This document shows, in pieces, positions 1 to 9,342 of a DNA stretch of 64,000 nt. The notes beneath the pieces are model-generated. The model ran no database searches. It was given only the letters and a program-made list of their open reading frames with translations, and was not told the DNA's origin. The position numbers were made by a program, and so were the translations under genes. Position 1 is the stretch's first letter. Each line of letters starts with the position of its first letter. The stretch comes from Hahella ganghwensis DSM 17046 (GTDB lineage: Bacteria > Pseudomonadota > Gammaproteobacteria > Pseudomonadales > Oleiphilaceae), in contig NZ_AQXX01000123.1 in assembly GCF_000376785.1 (NCBI RefSeq), forward strand, positions 38,632-102,631, in the 5' to 3' direction.

Positions 1-147
1 GATAAGTGGAAAGTAAAAAAAGATGGCGGACATTTTGATCAACTGACCGGTGCCACCATTACACCGAGAGCTATCGTGGGAAGCGTCAAAAATGCGCTGA
101 TCTACTTTAAGCAGAATCGGACCAAACTTCTGGGTCCCAGGACCTAA
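1..147 (+). CDS. rnfG: Electron transport complex subunit RnfG/RsxG, C-terminal end (5' truncated by window)
   Basis: Reading frame 1 is open from the first base to a TAA at 145-147 and gives 48 residues. It contains TGATIT, matching the S/TGATxT flavinylation motif of RnfG, in which the last Thr carries covalent FMN. RnfG is the periplasm-facing flavin subunit of the Rnf/Rsx ion-pumping ferredoxin:NAD complex (in E. coli Rsx keeps SoxR reduced). The next gene is rnfE, 60 bp downstream, then nth, as in the E. coli rsx-nth operon. Most of the protein lies outside the window. Confidence 0.85.
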   Translation, partial: DKWKVKKDGGHFDQLTGATITPRAIVGSVKNALIYFKQNRTKLLGPRT

Positions 148-207
148 TTGCTGACTCATTATGACCAGCATTTTAAGATAACAGGCGGATCAAACGGGAA
201 AACAGTC

Positions 208-918
208 ATGGCTAAATCCTATCTGGAAATCACCCAGGACGGACTCTGGAAAAACAACCCCGCCCTGGTTCAACTTTTGGGCCTCTGCCCCCTATTGGCG
301 GTGACCGGTACTGTCGTCAATGCCCTCGGCCTGGGCATGGCCACCATGTTGGTTTTAACAGGCTCGAATATTGCTGTCTCGCTGATCCGTAACTTCGTTC
401 CCGAGTCAGTGCGTCTACCAGCTTTCGTGATGATCATCGCCTCATTCGTTACCTGTGCCGAACTGCTGATGCAGGCGTACACTTATGAGCTCTACGAAAT
501 ACTGGGTATTTTTATCCCGCTGATTGTGACCAACTGCGCCATACTTGGCCGTGCTGATGCTTTTGCCAGCAAAAACCCGATCCTTCCCTCCGCTCTGGAC
601 GGATTCATGATGGGCCTGGGCTTTACCCTGGTACTGATACTGCTGGGAGGCATTCGGGAGCTCATCGGACAGGGTACGCTGTTTACCGGCATGGACCTTC
701 TGTTCGGCGAGACCGCTAAAAACTGGCAGTTGAATGTTATCCAGGACTACCCCAACTTTCTGTTTGCAGTACTCCCACCCGGCGCCTTTGTCGGTATGGG
801 ATTCATTATTGCTCTGAAAAATATTATCGATAACCGCATGAAGCGTTCAGCGGAAATGAAGAAAGACAAAGTCGCCGCCGGAAGCAAACGCGTTCGGGTA
901 ACCGGCAGTATTTCCTGA
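208..918 (+). CDS. rnfE: Electron transport complex subunit RnfE/RsxE
   Basis: 236-residue polytopic inner-membrane protein of the Rnf/Rsx complex, which couples electron transfer between ferredoxin and NAD to ion movement. The family-typical start of an [16 protein letters not shown] segment, the [13 protein letters not shown] loop and about six hydrophobic segments are visible. The frame is open from a TTG at 148, but the ATG at 208 (preceded by GGGAA) gives the usual RnfE N-terminus ([16 protein letters not shown]) and normal length. The C-terminal tail after residue 210 is basic and cytoplasmic. It follows rnfG and precedes nth by 28 bp, so the three are probably cotranscribed. Confidence 0.93.
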   Translation: MAKSYLEITQDGLWKNNPALVQLLGLCPLLAVTGTVVNALGLGMATMLVLTGSNIAVSLIRNFVPESVRLPAFVMIIASFVTCAELLMQAYTYELYEILGIFIPLIVTNCAILGRADAFASKNPILPSALDGFMMGLGFTLVLILLGGIRELIGQGTLFTGMDLLFGETAKNWQLNVIQDYPNFLFAVLPPGAFVGMGFIIALKNIIDNRMKRSAEMKKDKVAAGSKRVRVTGSIS

Positions 919-946
919 CCTTAAACGACAAGTCCCTGGCAGTAAC

Positions 947-1582
947 ATGAACAAAGATAAACGGCGGGAGATTTTTGCCCGCCTCAAGGCAGAAAATCCA
1001 AACCCTACGACTGAGCTTGAATACGGCTCGGCCTTCGAATTGCTGATTGCCGTCATCCTGTCGGCACAGTCGACAGATGTGGGCGTGAACAAAGCAACCC
1101 GCAAGCTGTACCCTGTTGCCAACACGCCAGAAGCAATATATACGCTGGGCGTTGAAGGCCTGAAGGAGTATATCAAGACCATAGGACTCTATAATGCCAA
1201 AGCTGAAAATGTCATCAAGGCATGCAAGATCCTGATAGATCAGCACAACTCTCAGGTTCCTGAGACCCGGGAAGCCCTGGAAGCCCTTCCGGGGGTCGGA
1301 CGCAAAACAGCCAATGTGGTATTGAATACAGCATTCCGCCAACCCACCATGGCTGTGGATACCCATATATTCAGAGTTTCCAACAGGACTGGCATTGCAC
1401 CGGGTAAAAATGTGCTGGAGGTGGAGAAAAAACTGCTGAAGCATGTCCCAAAAGACTACTTGATGGATGCCCACCACTGGCTGATACTGCATGGCCGGTA
1501 TATCTGCACCGCCAGAAAGCCCAAGTGTGCAGCCTGCGTCATTGAAGATCTGTGTGAATTCAAGCAGAAAGTAATAGATTGA
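947..1582 (+). CDS. nth: Endonuclease III (base-excision DNA glycosylase/AP lyase)
   Basis: 211 residues, the same length as E. coli Nth. The enzyme removes oxidised pyrimidines and cleaves the AP site. The helix-hairpin-helix motif LPGVGRKTANVV includes catalytic Lys120, and Asp138 sits in AVDTHIFR. The C-terminal [4Fe-4S] ligands are Cys187, Cys194, Cys197 and Cys203 with the classical C-x6-C-x2-C-x5-C spacing. All key positions coincide in number with the E. coli enzyme. It lies directly downstream of rnfE, a linkage conserved in gammaproteobacteria. Confidence 0.97.
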   Translation: MNKDKRREIFARLKAENPNPTTELEYGSAFELLIAVILSAQSTDVGVNKATRKLYPVANTPEAIYTLGVEGLKEYIKTIGLYNAKAENVIKACKILIDQHNSQVPETREALEALPGVGRKTANVVLNTAFRQPTMAVDTHIFRVSNRTGIAPGKNVLEVEKKLLKHVPKDYLMDAHHWLILHGRYICTARKPKCAACVIEDLCEFKQKVID

Positions 1583-1759
1583 CTCCCATGGCGACATCAT
1601 GGTCGCCATCCCCCTCACCATCTCCTACCCCCATAATTGTTTCATTTACATGTAGACCATATGAACTTTTGATTAATTCACCACCAACTCACTGCCCTCT
1701 TTACACCTCTTCCATTACAATTTGATGATACTTTCATTTCACCATGGAATTTTGTCGTC

Positions 1760-2719
1760 GTGGCCTTATGCTCCTTACCCACTACCTGCAGTAGACTTTC
1801 TGTAAAATACGCCCACCTGAACCGGGTCCGTATTGCCTATGAAACCTTTGGCGACCCTGCAGCCCCGACTCTTCTATTAATTATGGGACTGGGGGCACAG
1901 ATGCTGGTATGGCCGGATGCACTTTGCAGACACCTTGCCTCTCAAGGCTTTCATGTGGTCAGGTTTGATAATCGGGATATCGGCCTGTCCTCCAAGATCG
2001 ACGGAATCAATACCAACCTGACTCTGAACCTGATTCGCAAAAAGTTCGGACTGGCTTTGTCCGCCCCCTACAATCTGGAAGACATGGCCCAGGACGCCGC
2101 CGAACTGCTCGACCATCTGAATATCAAGCGGGCACATATTGCAGGTGCTTCCATGGGAGGAATGATTGCCCAGGTGCTGGCTGCCAACCATCCTGAACGG
2201 GTGATCAGCCTTTCCCTGATCATGACCTCCAGCGGCTTTTCAGCCATGCCGACGTTTAGTCCCAGACTGGCGCTCAGTCTGATCCGCAAACAAACCTTCC
2301 AGAACCGGGATCTGCTGTACCAACACAAAATCAAATTGATCAGAGCCATTGGCAGCACCTCCTATCCCGCACCGGAAGCAGAACTACTGTCAAGATTATC
2401 CAGGGTTATTGAGAGATGTGACAACGACGCTCCGGGAACACGCAGACAAACCACTGCGATGATGGTAACCGGCAGACTGGATCGATTTCAGAATAAAATT
2501 TTCTGCCCTACCCAGGTCCTGCACGGCGATGAAGATCAATTAATACGGGCTGCACAAGGAAGAGAAGTCGCCCAACGCATACGTGGGGCCAGTTATGAAC
2601 TCATTCAGGGAATGGGGCATGACTTCCCAACCCCATTATTGGCAAGAATCAGCAGACTGCTGCGGCAACACGCACAGCAATATCAGAACATTCATCACTT
2701 GGTCGGCACAAAATATTAG
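1760..2719 (+). CDS. Alpha/beta-fold hydrolase
   Basis: About 319 residues. The oxyanion region LLIMGLGAQMLVWPD, the strand-turn RFDNRDIGLS, the nucleophile elbow GASMGGM (Ser), a late acidic residue in LHGDEDQLI and the catalytic His in GMGHDFP together form a Ser-Asp-His triad of the alpha/beta hydrolase family. There is no signal peptide, so it is probably a cytoplasmic esterase or hydrolase; the substrate cannot be read from sequence. The listed start is a GTG. The homologous part begins only near residue 16 (KYAHLNRVRIAYE), so the true start is uncertain. It stands alone and converges on the next gene through a shared terminator. Confidence 0.8.
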   Translation: MALCSLPTTCSRLSVKYAHLNRVRIAYETFGDPAAPTLLLIMGLGAQMLVWPDALCRHLASQGFHVVRFDNRDIGLSSKIDGINTNLTLNLIRKKFGLALSAPYNLEDMAQDAAELLDHLNIKRAHIAGASMGGMIAQVLAANHPERVISLSLIMTSSGFSAMPTFSPRLALSLIRKQTFQNRDLLYQHKIKLIRAIGSTSYPAPEAELLSRLSRVIERCDNDAPGTRRQTTAMMVTGRLDRFQNKIFCPTQVLHGDEDQLIRAAQGREVAQRIRGASYELIQGMGHDFPTPLLARISRLLRQHAQQYQNIHHLVGTKY

Positions 2720-2743
2720 TCCCACCCAGCATATATGAAAAAC

Positions 2744-2771
2744 AAAAGACCCCGTGTATTCGGGGTCTTTT
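2744..2771. terminator. Bidirectional rho-independent terminator
   Basis: Perfect 11-bp arms (AAAAGACCCCG / CGGGGTCTTTT) around a 6-nt loop, with an A-tract on the left and a T-tract on the right. It lies between the convergent hydrolase (ends 2719) and CHI-like gene (ends 2813) and can serve both. Confidence 0.9.
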
Positions 2772-2812
2772 GATCACTGACTTTTTCTACAGAATGTCAA
2801 AAAACAAGACAA

Positions 2813-3379
2813 TCAGCTATCGCCAAGCATCGCCTTCTTCAGACTTTCCTGAGCTGGCGTATCTGACAACCAGATTCCGAAAAGGGCCTGTTTGAAATCA
2901 ATCCCACTACTAACGGTATCAACCAATTCTTCGTTCTTGTATATCTCAACACCTTTACCGGGAACATAAACCAGATCGAATACATCGTTTTCCAGAATCT
3001 CTTCGTCAAAGGCAGACATGAATTGGTCGACTTGAGACTGGATGGGAGCCATATTACCGCCGGTGGCGTTTTCAAACCCTTCCATCGTCGTCTTCTGCAT
3101 CTTTTCGCTGGTGACTAAACCTGAAACCATATGTAACTTGATAGCCATGGGTTGGTCAGAATCTACAATCTGGCCTGCATCCTGGCTGGCTTCGGGCAGA
3201 TACAAACCGCCAACATAGACATCAATAAACCACTTGGAGCGCACTCCGGCACCATTTAGCTTAAGGTCAGAACCTGACGCCTCAAGGGTGTCAGGAATTT
3301 CGATATCCGCCACAGTGGCCGCGTTCGCCAGCGGAGAGAGAGCAAGAGAAAGTACTAAGGTTGTGAGTAACTTTTTCAT
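2813..3379 (-). CDS. Chalcone isomerase-fold periplasmic protein
   Basis: 188 residues with a clear Sec signal peptide (MKKLLTTLVLSLALSPLANA, cleavage near residue 20-21). The mature part has the look of the bacterial chalcone-isomerase-like family: a lipid-binding type fold with LNGAGVRSKWFIDVYVGGLY near the N-terminus and a conserved FGIWLSDTP near the C-terminus. Bacterial members are exported proteins of unknown function and are not flavonoid enzymes. It is monocistronic and shares a terminator with the converging hydrolase. Confidence 0.8.
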   Translation of the reverse strand: MKKLLTTLVLSLALSPLANAATVADIEIPDTLEASGSDLKLNGAGVRSKWFIDVYVGGLYLPEASQDAGQIVDSDQPMAIKLHMVSGLVTSEKMQKTTMEGFENATGGNMAPIQSQVDQFMSAFDEEILENDVFDLVYVPGKGVEIYKNEELVDTVSSGIDFKQALFGIWLSDTPAQESLKKAMLGDS

Positions 3380-3687
3380 ATTCCATCCCTAATTGCTTGG
3401 TTGTGTTCAACTGTTTGTTTTTATTGTGATGCTATTTTTTTGTGAATAGGGAACGCTCAGGCATATGCAATACCAGAAATGTCACCAATGACCAGGGTTT
3501 GCTTTCCTTTTCCACGTCACTTCCCGGACAACACCGGGAGATCAATGATTGGCGACGTCATTATAGGCATCAGTACTTTTACAAAGGTAGTAGCCTGGTG
3601 GATAACTGGTTCGTAATGTGAGCTGGTTAGCAATCCCTGGGTGACTCTGTTTTGATTAGCAGGAATAACTTTCAATACAGAACAAAC
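3380..3687. other. Intergenic region upstream of the CHI-like gene, downstream of rpoS
   Basis: About 300 bp without a credible gene. It must hold the promoter of the minus-strand CHI-like gene. A small hairpin (TCCCGG / CCGGGA, 6-nt loop, near 3525-3542) is the only structure seen. In Pseudomonas rpoS is followed by fdxA/mutS-type genes; none are present here. Confidence 0.4.
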
Positions 3688-3719
3688 AAAAAAGCCGCTC
3701 TGAAAAGAGCGGCTTTTTT
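3688..3719 (-). terminator. Rho-independent terminator of rpoS
   Basis: Perfect 13-nt arms (GAGCGGC core plus A/T tract) around a 6-nt loop, 21 bp after the rpoS stop codon. On the minus strand the stem is followed by a T-rich run. Confidence 0.9.
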
Positions 3720-3739
3720 GACAAATACGGCGCGAAAGA

Positions 3740-4741
3740 TTACTTGAACAGAGTTTCTCCAGTTAACCCTTCTTTTTCCAGCAGCTCGCGCATGCGCTTC
3801 AATGCTTCCACCTGAATCTGACGAACACGTTCACGAGTCAGACCAATTTCCTGGCCCACTTCTTCCAGTGTGCTCATAGGGTATCCACGCAACCCAAACC
3901 GGCGCGCGATGACTTCCTGCTGTTTATCAGATAACTGGTCCAACCAACGATCAAGGCACCCTTTCAGGTCGGAATCCTGCAGCATCTCAGCAGGGTCATT
4001 GCTTGCTTCGTCGGCAACAGTTTCCAACAGGGATTTTTCAGAATTTCCACTAATTGGAGAATCAATCGAGGTGATGCGTTCGTTCAGACCCAGCATACGC
4101 TTGACGTCTTTCACAGGCTTCTCAAGAAGCTCAGCGATTTCTTCAGCACTAGGCTCATGATCAAGCTTTTGGGTCAGCTCACGAGCTGCACGCAGGTACA
4201 CATTCAATTCTTTGACAACATGGATAGGCAAACGAATGGTACGGGTCTGGTTCATAATGGCCCGTTCGATCGTCTGGCGAATCCACCAGGTGGCATAAGT
4301 CGAAAAACGGAAACCACGTTCAGGATCAAACTTTTCAACCGCACGAATCAAGCCCAAATTACCTTCTTCGATCAGGTCCAGCAGGGAGAGTCCGCGATTA
4401 ACGTAACGCCGGGCGATTTTAACCACCAGACGCAAATTACTTTCGATCATCCGCTTACGTCCCTTTTCATCACCTTTGCGGGCGAGACGTGCGAAATAAA
4501 CTTCTTCTTCGGGAGTTAATAGTGGCGAAAAGCCGATTTCATTGAGGTAAATTTGTGTGGCGTCCAGGTTCCGGTAGGACTGGCCTTCTCCAAGACTAAA
4601 GCGACCACTGCTGCGTGTTTGCTCTATTGCTACAACTACTTCGTCGTCATTATCAAGCTCATTGATTTCTTCCATCTCGGAGATATCGATATCATTTTCG
4701 AACGAAATGTCTTCTGCATATGCTTCGCGTTCTGCTGCCAT
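3740..4741 (-). CDS. rpoS: RNA polymerase sigma factor RpoS (stationary phase / general stress)
   Basis: 333 residues, typical of RpoS. An acidic N-terminal stretch is followed by region 1.2 ([21 protein letters not shown]), region 2 with the core-binding and -10 recognition helices ([46 protein letters not shown]), region 3 ([18 protein letters not shown]) and region 4.2, the -35 recognising helix-turn-helix ([19 protein letters not shown]). Region 2.4 has the RpoS signature [21 protein letters not shown]. It lies 99 bp downstream of nlpD, as in other gammaproteobacteria. Confidence 0.97.
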   Translation of the reverse strand: MAAEREAYAEDISFENDIDISEMEEINELDNDDEVVVAIEQTRSSGRFSLGEGQSYRNLDATQIYLNEIGFSPLLTPEEEVYFARLARKGDEKGRKRMIESNLRLVVKIARRYVNRGLSLLDLIEEGNLGLIRAVEKFDPERGFRFSTYATWWIRQTIERAIMNQTRTIRLPIHVVKELNVYLRAARELTQKLDHEPSAEEIAELLEKPVKDVKRMLGLNERITSIDSPISGNSEKSLLETVADEASNDPAEMLQDSDLKGCLDRWLDQLSDKQQEVIARRFGLRGYPMSTLEEVGQEIGLTRERVRQIQVEALKRMRELLEKEGLTGETLFK

Positions 4742-4840
4742 GATAAAAGCCCTGCTCTCGTGGACTCCCTTGGGAGTATGATGATTTGTTATCCCGCAAA
4801 ATGCGGGCTTTTCTTCTTCGTGCCTTGTGCTTTATTAGGC
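4742..4840 (-). promoter_or_regulatory. nlpD-rpoS intergenic leader with two inverted repeats
   Basis: The 99-nt leader of rpoS contains ACTCCC/GGGAGT (4764-4777, 2-nt spacer), about 25 nt upstream of the start codon, and CCCGCA/TGCGGG (4793-4807, 3-nt loop). The only Shine-Dalgarno-like bases (GCAGGG) are weak. RpoS leaders are known in enterics to fold and limit translation until a small RNA and Hfq open them. Whether this one does is inference. Confidence 0.4.
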
Positions 4841-5680
4841 TTATTTTTTTGGTAAATAGGTCAGCGGGTCTACAGGCTTTCCGTTTCTTCGTATCTCAAA
4901 ATGTAACATTGGCCTTTTTGCCCCTGTCTGCCCCAGCTCGGCGATTTGCTGCCCCAGTTTTACGTAGTCTCCTTCTTTTACCAGTATCTTGCGATTATGA
5001 GCGTAAGCACTTAGATACGTTTCACTGTGATTAACAATCACCAGCTTTCCGTACCCCAGTAACCCACTGCCTGCATAAACCACTTCGCCACTGGCTGCGG
5101 CTACCACCGGATCACCGATTTTACCGGCTATATCAACTCCCTTATTTATTTCACCGGTAATGGAATATGTATCAATAATCGGGCCAGGGTGAGGCCACCC
5201 CCATCCGGATCTAAATTGAGGTTTAGGTTTGTTACTAGTGGCAGACGGCTTTTGTTTCTTTTTGTAAACGGGCTTTGGGGAGGCAACCTGGGGGACAGGC
5301 TTTAGTGTACTTTTTGAACTTTTCTGCGGTTTGGCTTTCGCTCTGGCAGTACGAAACACATAATCTTCCGGGACAACCAGACTGATTCTCTGCCCAATTT
5401 GAATGGTATAAGGCGGCGGAATATTGTTGATCTCTGCCAACTCCTTGTAATCCCGGCCATACCTCCAAGCTATGGAATACAAGGTATCCCCCTTGGAAAC
5501 CTTATGATTTCCCCAGTAAACGGGAGGGTTAAAATCAGGGTCTTGGTAGATGTCGGGGGAGGTACAGGAAGTCAAAAAAATGGCGAAAGCCAGCCATACA
5601 TATTTAAAAGCATAAATGACGCCAGTTTTGGTATACAGTCTGTTACATAAGGCTGTGTTTTTGACTCTTTGCTGCCGCAC
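4841..5680 (-). CDS. nlpD: NlpD-type LysM/degenerate M23 lipoprotein, amidase activator
   Basis: 279 residues. A hydrophobic stretch ends in the lipobox LTSC (Cys39). A LysM peptidoglycan-binding domain follows at about 55-100 (HKVSKGDTLYSIAWRYG), then a Lys/Pro-rich linker and an M23-like domain at about 170-277. The zinc ligands of M23 are lost: the HxxxD motif reads NKGVD and the HxH motif reads LHFEIR, exactly as in E. coli NlpD. It should therefore be non-catalytic and act by activating an AmiC-type amidase for daughter-cell separation. The 20 residues before the hydrophobic segment make the start uncertain. It is upstream of rpoS, whose promoter lies inside nlpD in relatives. Confidence 0.92.
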   Translation of the reverse strand: MRQQRVKNTALCNRLYTKTGVIYAFKYVWLAFAIFLTSCTSPDIYQDPDFNPPVYWGNHKVSKGDTLYSIAWRYGRDYKELAEINNIPPPYTIQIGQRISLVVPEDYVFRTARAKAKPQKSSKSTLKPVPQVASPKPVYKKKQKPSATSNKPKPQFRSGWGWPHPGPIIDTYSITGEINKGVDIAGKIGDPVVAAASGEVVYAGSGLLGYGKLVIVNHSETYLSAYAHNRKILVKEGDYVKLGQQIAELGQTGAKRPMLHFEIRRNGKPVDPLTYLPKK

Positions 5681-5842
5681 ATTTACGCCATTTTTAAAAC
5701 ATTTCGGAATTAAATAAATCTACTTTATTCTTATTTTTTACATTCATTTCTAGATATCATTGCTAACTAATTAAAAAACAAAGTTATTCTCAATAGTTAT
5801 AGATAACCTTATTCTCCCTATCCGGACACATCCGCTACCCCA

Positions 5843-5874
5843 GGTAACACTTGCGCGGCAATTCGGTAACACTT
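5843..5874. repeat. Direct repeat GGTAACACTT, 22 bp apart
   Basis: Two identical 10-mers, GGTAACACTT, start at 5843 and 5865, i.e. 22 bp or about two helical turns apart. They sit in the 203-bp gap between the DUF368 gene (stop side) and nlpD. The spacing would fit a dimeric DNA-binding protein, but no function is shown. The rest of this gap is AT-rich and must contain the nlpD promoter. Confidence 0.4.
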
Positions 5875-5883
5875 TCCAGAATG

Positions 5884-6798
5884 TTACTTTTGATAACTGG
5901 TTCTCAATTTTTCCATCACCAATATCAATGCCACACCAGTGACGGCCAACAAAATCACCCCGACCAGATGGGAAGGCTCACCGGTAATTGACTCATATCG
6001 AACAGGCGAGACATTCATCTGTACCAATGGCTGTGTATCTCCATGAGAATCTATCCTGTATTCCAGGGTATATTTCCACGGCCAGACCTTGTTAAGCGCC
6101 CCGATCATGAACCCAGTCAGGACAGCCATCGTCGCATCATGAAAACGTTTCAGTACCCAATTCAGAAAATGGGTAAAGGAAATCAGCCCCAGCAGACACC
6201 CTGAAGCAAATATTGCCAGGATCGCCACATCAAAACCTTTCACTGCCGCCAGGATCGGACCATACATCCCTAACAACAGCAACAAGAAGCTACCAGACAC
6301 CCCGGGTAGGATCATGGCACATATGGCAATGGCCCCGGCAATGAAAATATTAAGGTAGGTCGGCTCCAGGCTGGTTGGAACGAACGAGGTTAGAATATAG
6401 GCGCAAACCGCTCCGGCCACCAATAAAAAAGAGGTAATGATCGAGCGTTGCTTGATTGCCTTTCCAACAAACCAGACCGAGCCAAGAATCAAGCCAAAGA
6501 AGAACGCCCATAGCAAGGCAGAGTGATGCACAAGCAGGTAGCTGATCATTTTGGAGAGCGAGAACACGCTGGTTAATATACCTGCAAACAGTACCACCAG
6601 AAAGGTTCCATCGATCTGGCCCCATACTCCCCGAATTCCCTGCTGTCGAAACACAGACCATAGCTCCGGTGAAATTTGTGCCAATGCTCCGATGAGGCGT
6701 TCATATATACCTGAGATAAAAGCTATCGTACCGCCAGATACTCCGGGAACTATATCAGCAGCCCCCATCGCCATTCCCTTGAAAAAGTTACTCCACAT
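5884..6798 (-). CDS. DUF368 family membrane protein (PopT-type undecaprenyl phosphate translocase)
   Basis: 304 residues, polytopic. It has the two glycine-rich repeats typical of DUF368: GAADIVPGVSGGTIAFISGIYE near the N-terminus and ICAMILPGVSGSFLLLLLGMYG mid-protein. DUF368 proteins have been shown in other bacteria to recycle undecaprenyl phosphate across the inner membrane for cell-wall and surface-glycan synthesis. The start ATG overlaps the pcm stop by one base (TGATG), so translation is coupled to pcm. Enteric operons lack this gene here; its place between pcm and nlpD links lipid-carrier recycling with septal cell-wall hydrolysis. Confidence 0.85.
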   Translation of the reverse strand: MWSNFFKGMAMGAADIVPGVSGGTIAFISGIYERLIGALAQISPELWSVFRQQGIRGVWGQIDGTFLVVLFAGILTSVFSLSKMISYLLVHHSALLWAFFFGLILGSVWFVGKAIKQRSIITSFLLVAGAVCAYILTSFVPTSLEPTYLNIFIAGAIAICAMILPGVSGSFLLLLLGMYGPILAAVKGFDVAILAIFASGCLLGLISFTHFLNWVLKRFHDATMAVLTGFMIGALNKVWPWKYTLEYRIDSHGDTQPLVQMNVSPVRYESITGEPSHLVGVILLAVTGVALILVMEKLRTSYQK

Positions 6799-7433
6799 CA
6801 GCGAACAACACCTCCCAAAAGAGGGACAAACCGAACGGCTTCCACCAGTTCCTCCTCACACTCATTCCCTCGACGGGTAATAACAGATAAATACTGCTTT
6901 CCATCTTCGCCAATCGGAATGACAAGTCTCCCACCTTCCTTTAACTGCCCCAACAGCTCCTCTGGCAGTTTGTCCGGTGCTGCTGTCACCATGATGGCAT
7001 CAAATGGACCCTTTTCCGGCCATCCCCAATGTCCATCAGCTAATTTGGTGTGGATATTATTCAACTTAAGTGCCGCGTATCGTTTGCGGGCTCGGTCTAG
7101 CAATGGATCGATTCGTTCAACGGTATATACCTGTTTGGCAAGGTGAGCCAGAATGGCTCCCTGGTAGCCAGAACCAGTCCCGACTTCCAAAACTGATTCC
7201 AGAGCATTACCACCACATAGCAGCTCTGTCATCCTGGCAACAATATAAGGCTGGGAAATCGTCTGACTATGACCAATGGGTAACGCCGTGTTTTCGTATG
7301 CCCTGTGTGCCAGCGCCTCATCGACAAAGATATGTCTTGGCACTTCAGCCATGACACCAAGGACTTCCTCATTCACAATTCCCTCCTGACGGAGGCGTTC
7401 AATCAGGCGCATACGAGTGCGCCGGGAAGTCAT
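6798..7433 (-). CDS. pcm: Protein-L-isoaspartate O-methyltransferase
   Basis: 211 residues from the ATG at 7433. This start is preceded by AGGGGA and gives the family N-terminus TSRRTRMRLIERLRQEGI; an upstream in-frame start at 7478 would lie inside surE. The enzyme repairs isoaspartyl residues using SAM. LPIGHSQTISQPYIVARMTELL is the substrate-binding signature and VLEVGTGSGYQGAIL is SAM motif I. It is between surE and the DUF368 gene, with a 1-nt overlap to the latter. Confidence 0.96.
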   Translation of the reverse strand: MTSRRTRMRLIERLRQEGIVNEEVLGVMAEVPRHIFVDEALAHRAYENTALPIGHSQTISQPYIVARMTELLCGGNALESVLEVGTGSGYQGAILAHLAKQVYTVERIDPLLDRARKRYAALKLNNIHTKLADGHWGWPEKGPFDAIMVTAAPDKLPEELLGQLKEGGRLVIPIGEDGKQYLSVITRRGNECEEELVEAVRFVPLLGGVVR

Positions 7434-7456
7434 ACCGATCCCCTGCAAGTCGAATT

Positions 7457-8206
7457 TCACGACAGGTCTCCCACCCAACGGTTCAAATGCTCAATCGCAT
7501 CGTAACGGGTCATGTCCACATGAATCGGCGTTATGGAAACATAGTGCTGTTCGATTGCATGGAAGTCTGTCCCTTCTCCGGCATCATCCCCTGCCCCGGC
7601 AGCGGCAATCCAGTATCTTGTGCGTCCACGGGGATCAACATACTCCACAGGCTCTCCACCTCTGGACCGGTGGCCCAGGCGAGTCACCTTAACCCCCTTA
7701 ATCTCTTCATAGGGGATATCAGGCACATTGATATTCAGTACTGTCCGTGGTGCTAAAGGGTGTAACAGGTCATTCTGTAATAACCTTCCAACCACTTTTG
7801 CTGCGGTTTCAAAGTGATTGTTACCTTGGTTGACCAGTGAAACGGCAATGGCAGGATGATTCAGGAAACGCCCCTCCATCGCAGCAGCCACCGTACCGGA
7901 ATAAAGTACGTCGTCGCCCAGGTTTGCATGAGAGTTTATGCCTGAAACAACACGCTCAGCTGCGAAACCAAACCTTTCACTCAAACCCAGATGAACACAG
8001 TCCGTAGGCGTACCATCCACAGCATAAAAGCCTTCTGATGTAGGTTGCAGGAAAAGCGGGCGAGTCAGTGTCAGGGAATTACTGGCCCCACTGTGATCAC
8101 GATCAGGAGCAATGACTTTGATATCAGCAATCATGCGGAGTTCATCAGCTAAAGCAGCCAGCCCCGGAGCATGAACGCCATCATCGTTGGACAGTAACAA
8201 CTTCAC
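7457..8206 (-). CDS. surE: 5'/3'-nucleotidase SurE
   Basis: SurE is a divalent-metal survival phosphatase acting on nucleoside monophosphates. Metal ligands are in [13 protein letters not shown] (Asp-Asp pair), SGASNSLTL (Ser) and [19 protein letters not shown] (Asn). [11 protein letters not shown] near the C-terminus is also conserved. Because SurE proteins begin at the NDDG strand, the GTG at 8206 is preferred. An ATG at 8251 would add 15 residues and cannot be excluded. The surE-pcm order is conserved. Confidence 0.95.
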   Translation of the reverse strand: MKLLLSNDDGVHAPGLAALADELRMIADIKVIAPDRDHSGASNSLTLTRPLFLQPTSEGFYAVDGTPTDCVHLGLSERFGFAAERVVSGINSHANLGDDVLYSGTVAAAMEGRFLNHPAIAVSLVNQGNNHFETAAKVVGRLLQNDLLHPLAPRTVLNINVPDIPYEEIKGVKVTRLGHRSRGGEPVEYVDPRGRTRYWIAAAGAGDDAGEGTDFHAIEQHYVSITPIHVDMTRYDAIEHLNRWVGDLS

Positions 8207-8373
8207 AATTTTTATTTCCGTAGCTATCAATGTTATGCCGTGCCGGATCATACCTGAACTTTACCCAAGTGCCCTATTGGCCCTTTCTGTAGATATGTTC
8301 CGACTATTAACTATAGAGAATCAGCTTTACCTGATTCGGCCCGCAAATCAGGTACTGAATACATTCCAGTATC

Positions 8374-9342
8374 TCAGTTTAATTCAAAACACTGATCCAG
8401 CAATACTGATGCAAAGCATCCCGACCCGAGATCGAAGGACAATTCCAGGCTATCGTCATCCCAGCTCCAGGCCAGGTTGTCGGCTTCAGCGACCATCGCC
8501 CGCCGATCAGTACGCACGCCCTCAGCATGCAGTCCAGTCAACCAGTCAGCAAAGTCACTGACTGCCTGTTGCTCAATATCACCGGCCAGGCCTTCCAGGA
8601 ATTCCGCTCCGCCAAGCATCGGTCCCGAGGGCACCTTATCTTCCACTAGGGGATTCGAGGTAACTTTGGTTACCGGGAAATCGCCTTCAATTAGACAGTT
8701 CCAGGTGCCTTGCTCCATGCGAATATCCAATACCCGATTAAACAAGTGGGATCGGGCGGCCGATAGAAACAAACCTCTCTGTGCTTTTTTCTTAGGCTTT
8801 CCCTCTCCCCGGAACCAGCGACCAGCCTGCCCGAGGTTATAGCCATCATGTCCAAACCGTTGTGGACCGAAATAGTTGGGAAATCCGTTGGCTGCGATTT
8901 CGTTCAGTTGCTCGTCGATACGAGCCCTGTCACCCTGCACATCCCTGACGATAATTCTGAAGCGGTTTCCTCTGTGCTCACCACGTCGAATTTTTTTCGT
9001 CGTACGGCTTACCTGCAGTAACTGGGTACCTTCAATTTGAAGTTTGTCCCAGTCCGGTTCAGGCCTTTTTCCCAGATAAACACTCATCCATTGCCGGGTT
9101 ACAGCATGACGGTCTTTCAGGCCATGCAATCCCACATCAAAATCTCTGACACCTGCGAACCGGGCTATCTGACGGGCCACCCAATCACTGTTCTGACCGA
9201 TTTTCTCCAGGTGCAGCAAGACATGCTCCCCCTGACCGGGGTTTACAGGCTCCCATAGCTCCTCAACATAAAAGTCTTCGGGTGATAGTTTCCATTTACC
9301 TGTGGCAGGTTGGGGCCAGAGTCGGCGTACTGAAATATCCAT
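8374..9342 (-). CDS. truD: tRNA pseudouridine(13) synthase TruD
   Basis: 322 residues. TruD isomerises U13 of tRNA-Glu. Motif II GLKDRHAVTRQW carries the catalytic Asp77, and NYFGPQRFGHDGYNL is the second family signature. The TRUD insertion domain lies between about 145 and 290. Its ATG shares a base with the ispF stop (TAATG), so translation is coupled to ispF. Confidence 0.96.
   Translation of the reverse strand: MDISVRRLWPQPATGKWKLSPEDFYVEELWEPVNPGQGEHVLLHLEKIGQNSDWVARQIARFAGVRDFDVGLHGLKDRHAVTRQWMSVYLGKRPEPDWDKLQIEGTQLLQVSRTTKKIRRGEHRGNRFRIIVRDVQGDRARIDEQLNEIAANGFPNYFGPQRFGHDGYNLGQAGRWFRGEGKPKKKAQRGLFLSAARSHLFNRVLDIRMEQGTWNCLIEGDFPVTKVTSNPLVEDKVPSGPMLGGAEFLEGLAGDIEQQAVSDFADWLTGLHAEGVRTDRRAMVAEADNLAWSWDDDSLELSFDLGSGCFASVLLDQCFELN

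Noticed and set aside
824..1621. 265-residue minus-strand frame over rnfE/nth
   Set aside because: It is antisense to nth, which has exact catalytic and Fe-S residues; the frame shows no family features.
4841..5680. NlpD as an active M23 endopeptidase
   Set aside because: Both zinc motifs are degenerate (NKGVD and LHFEIR), as in non-catalytic activators.
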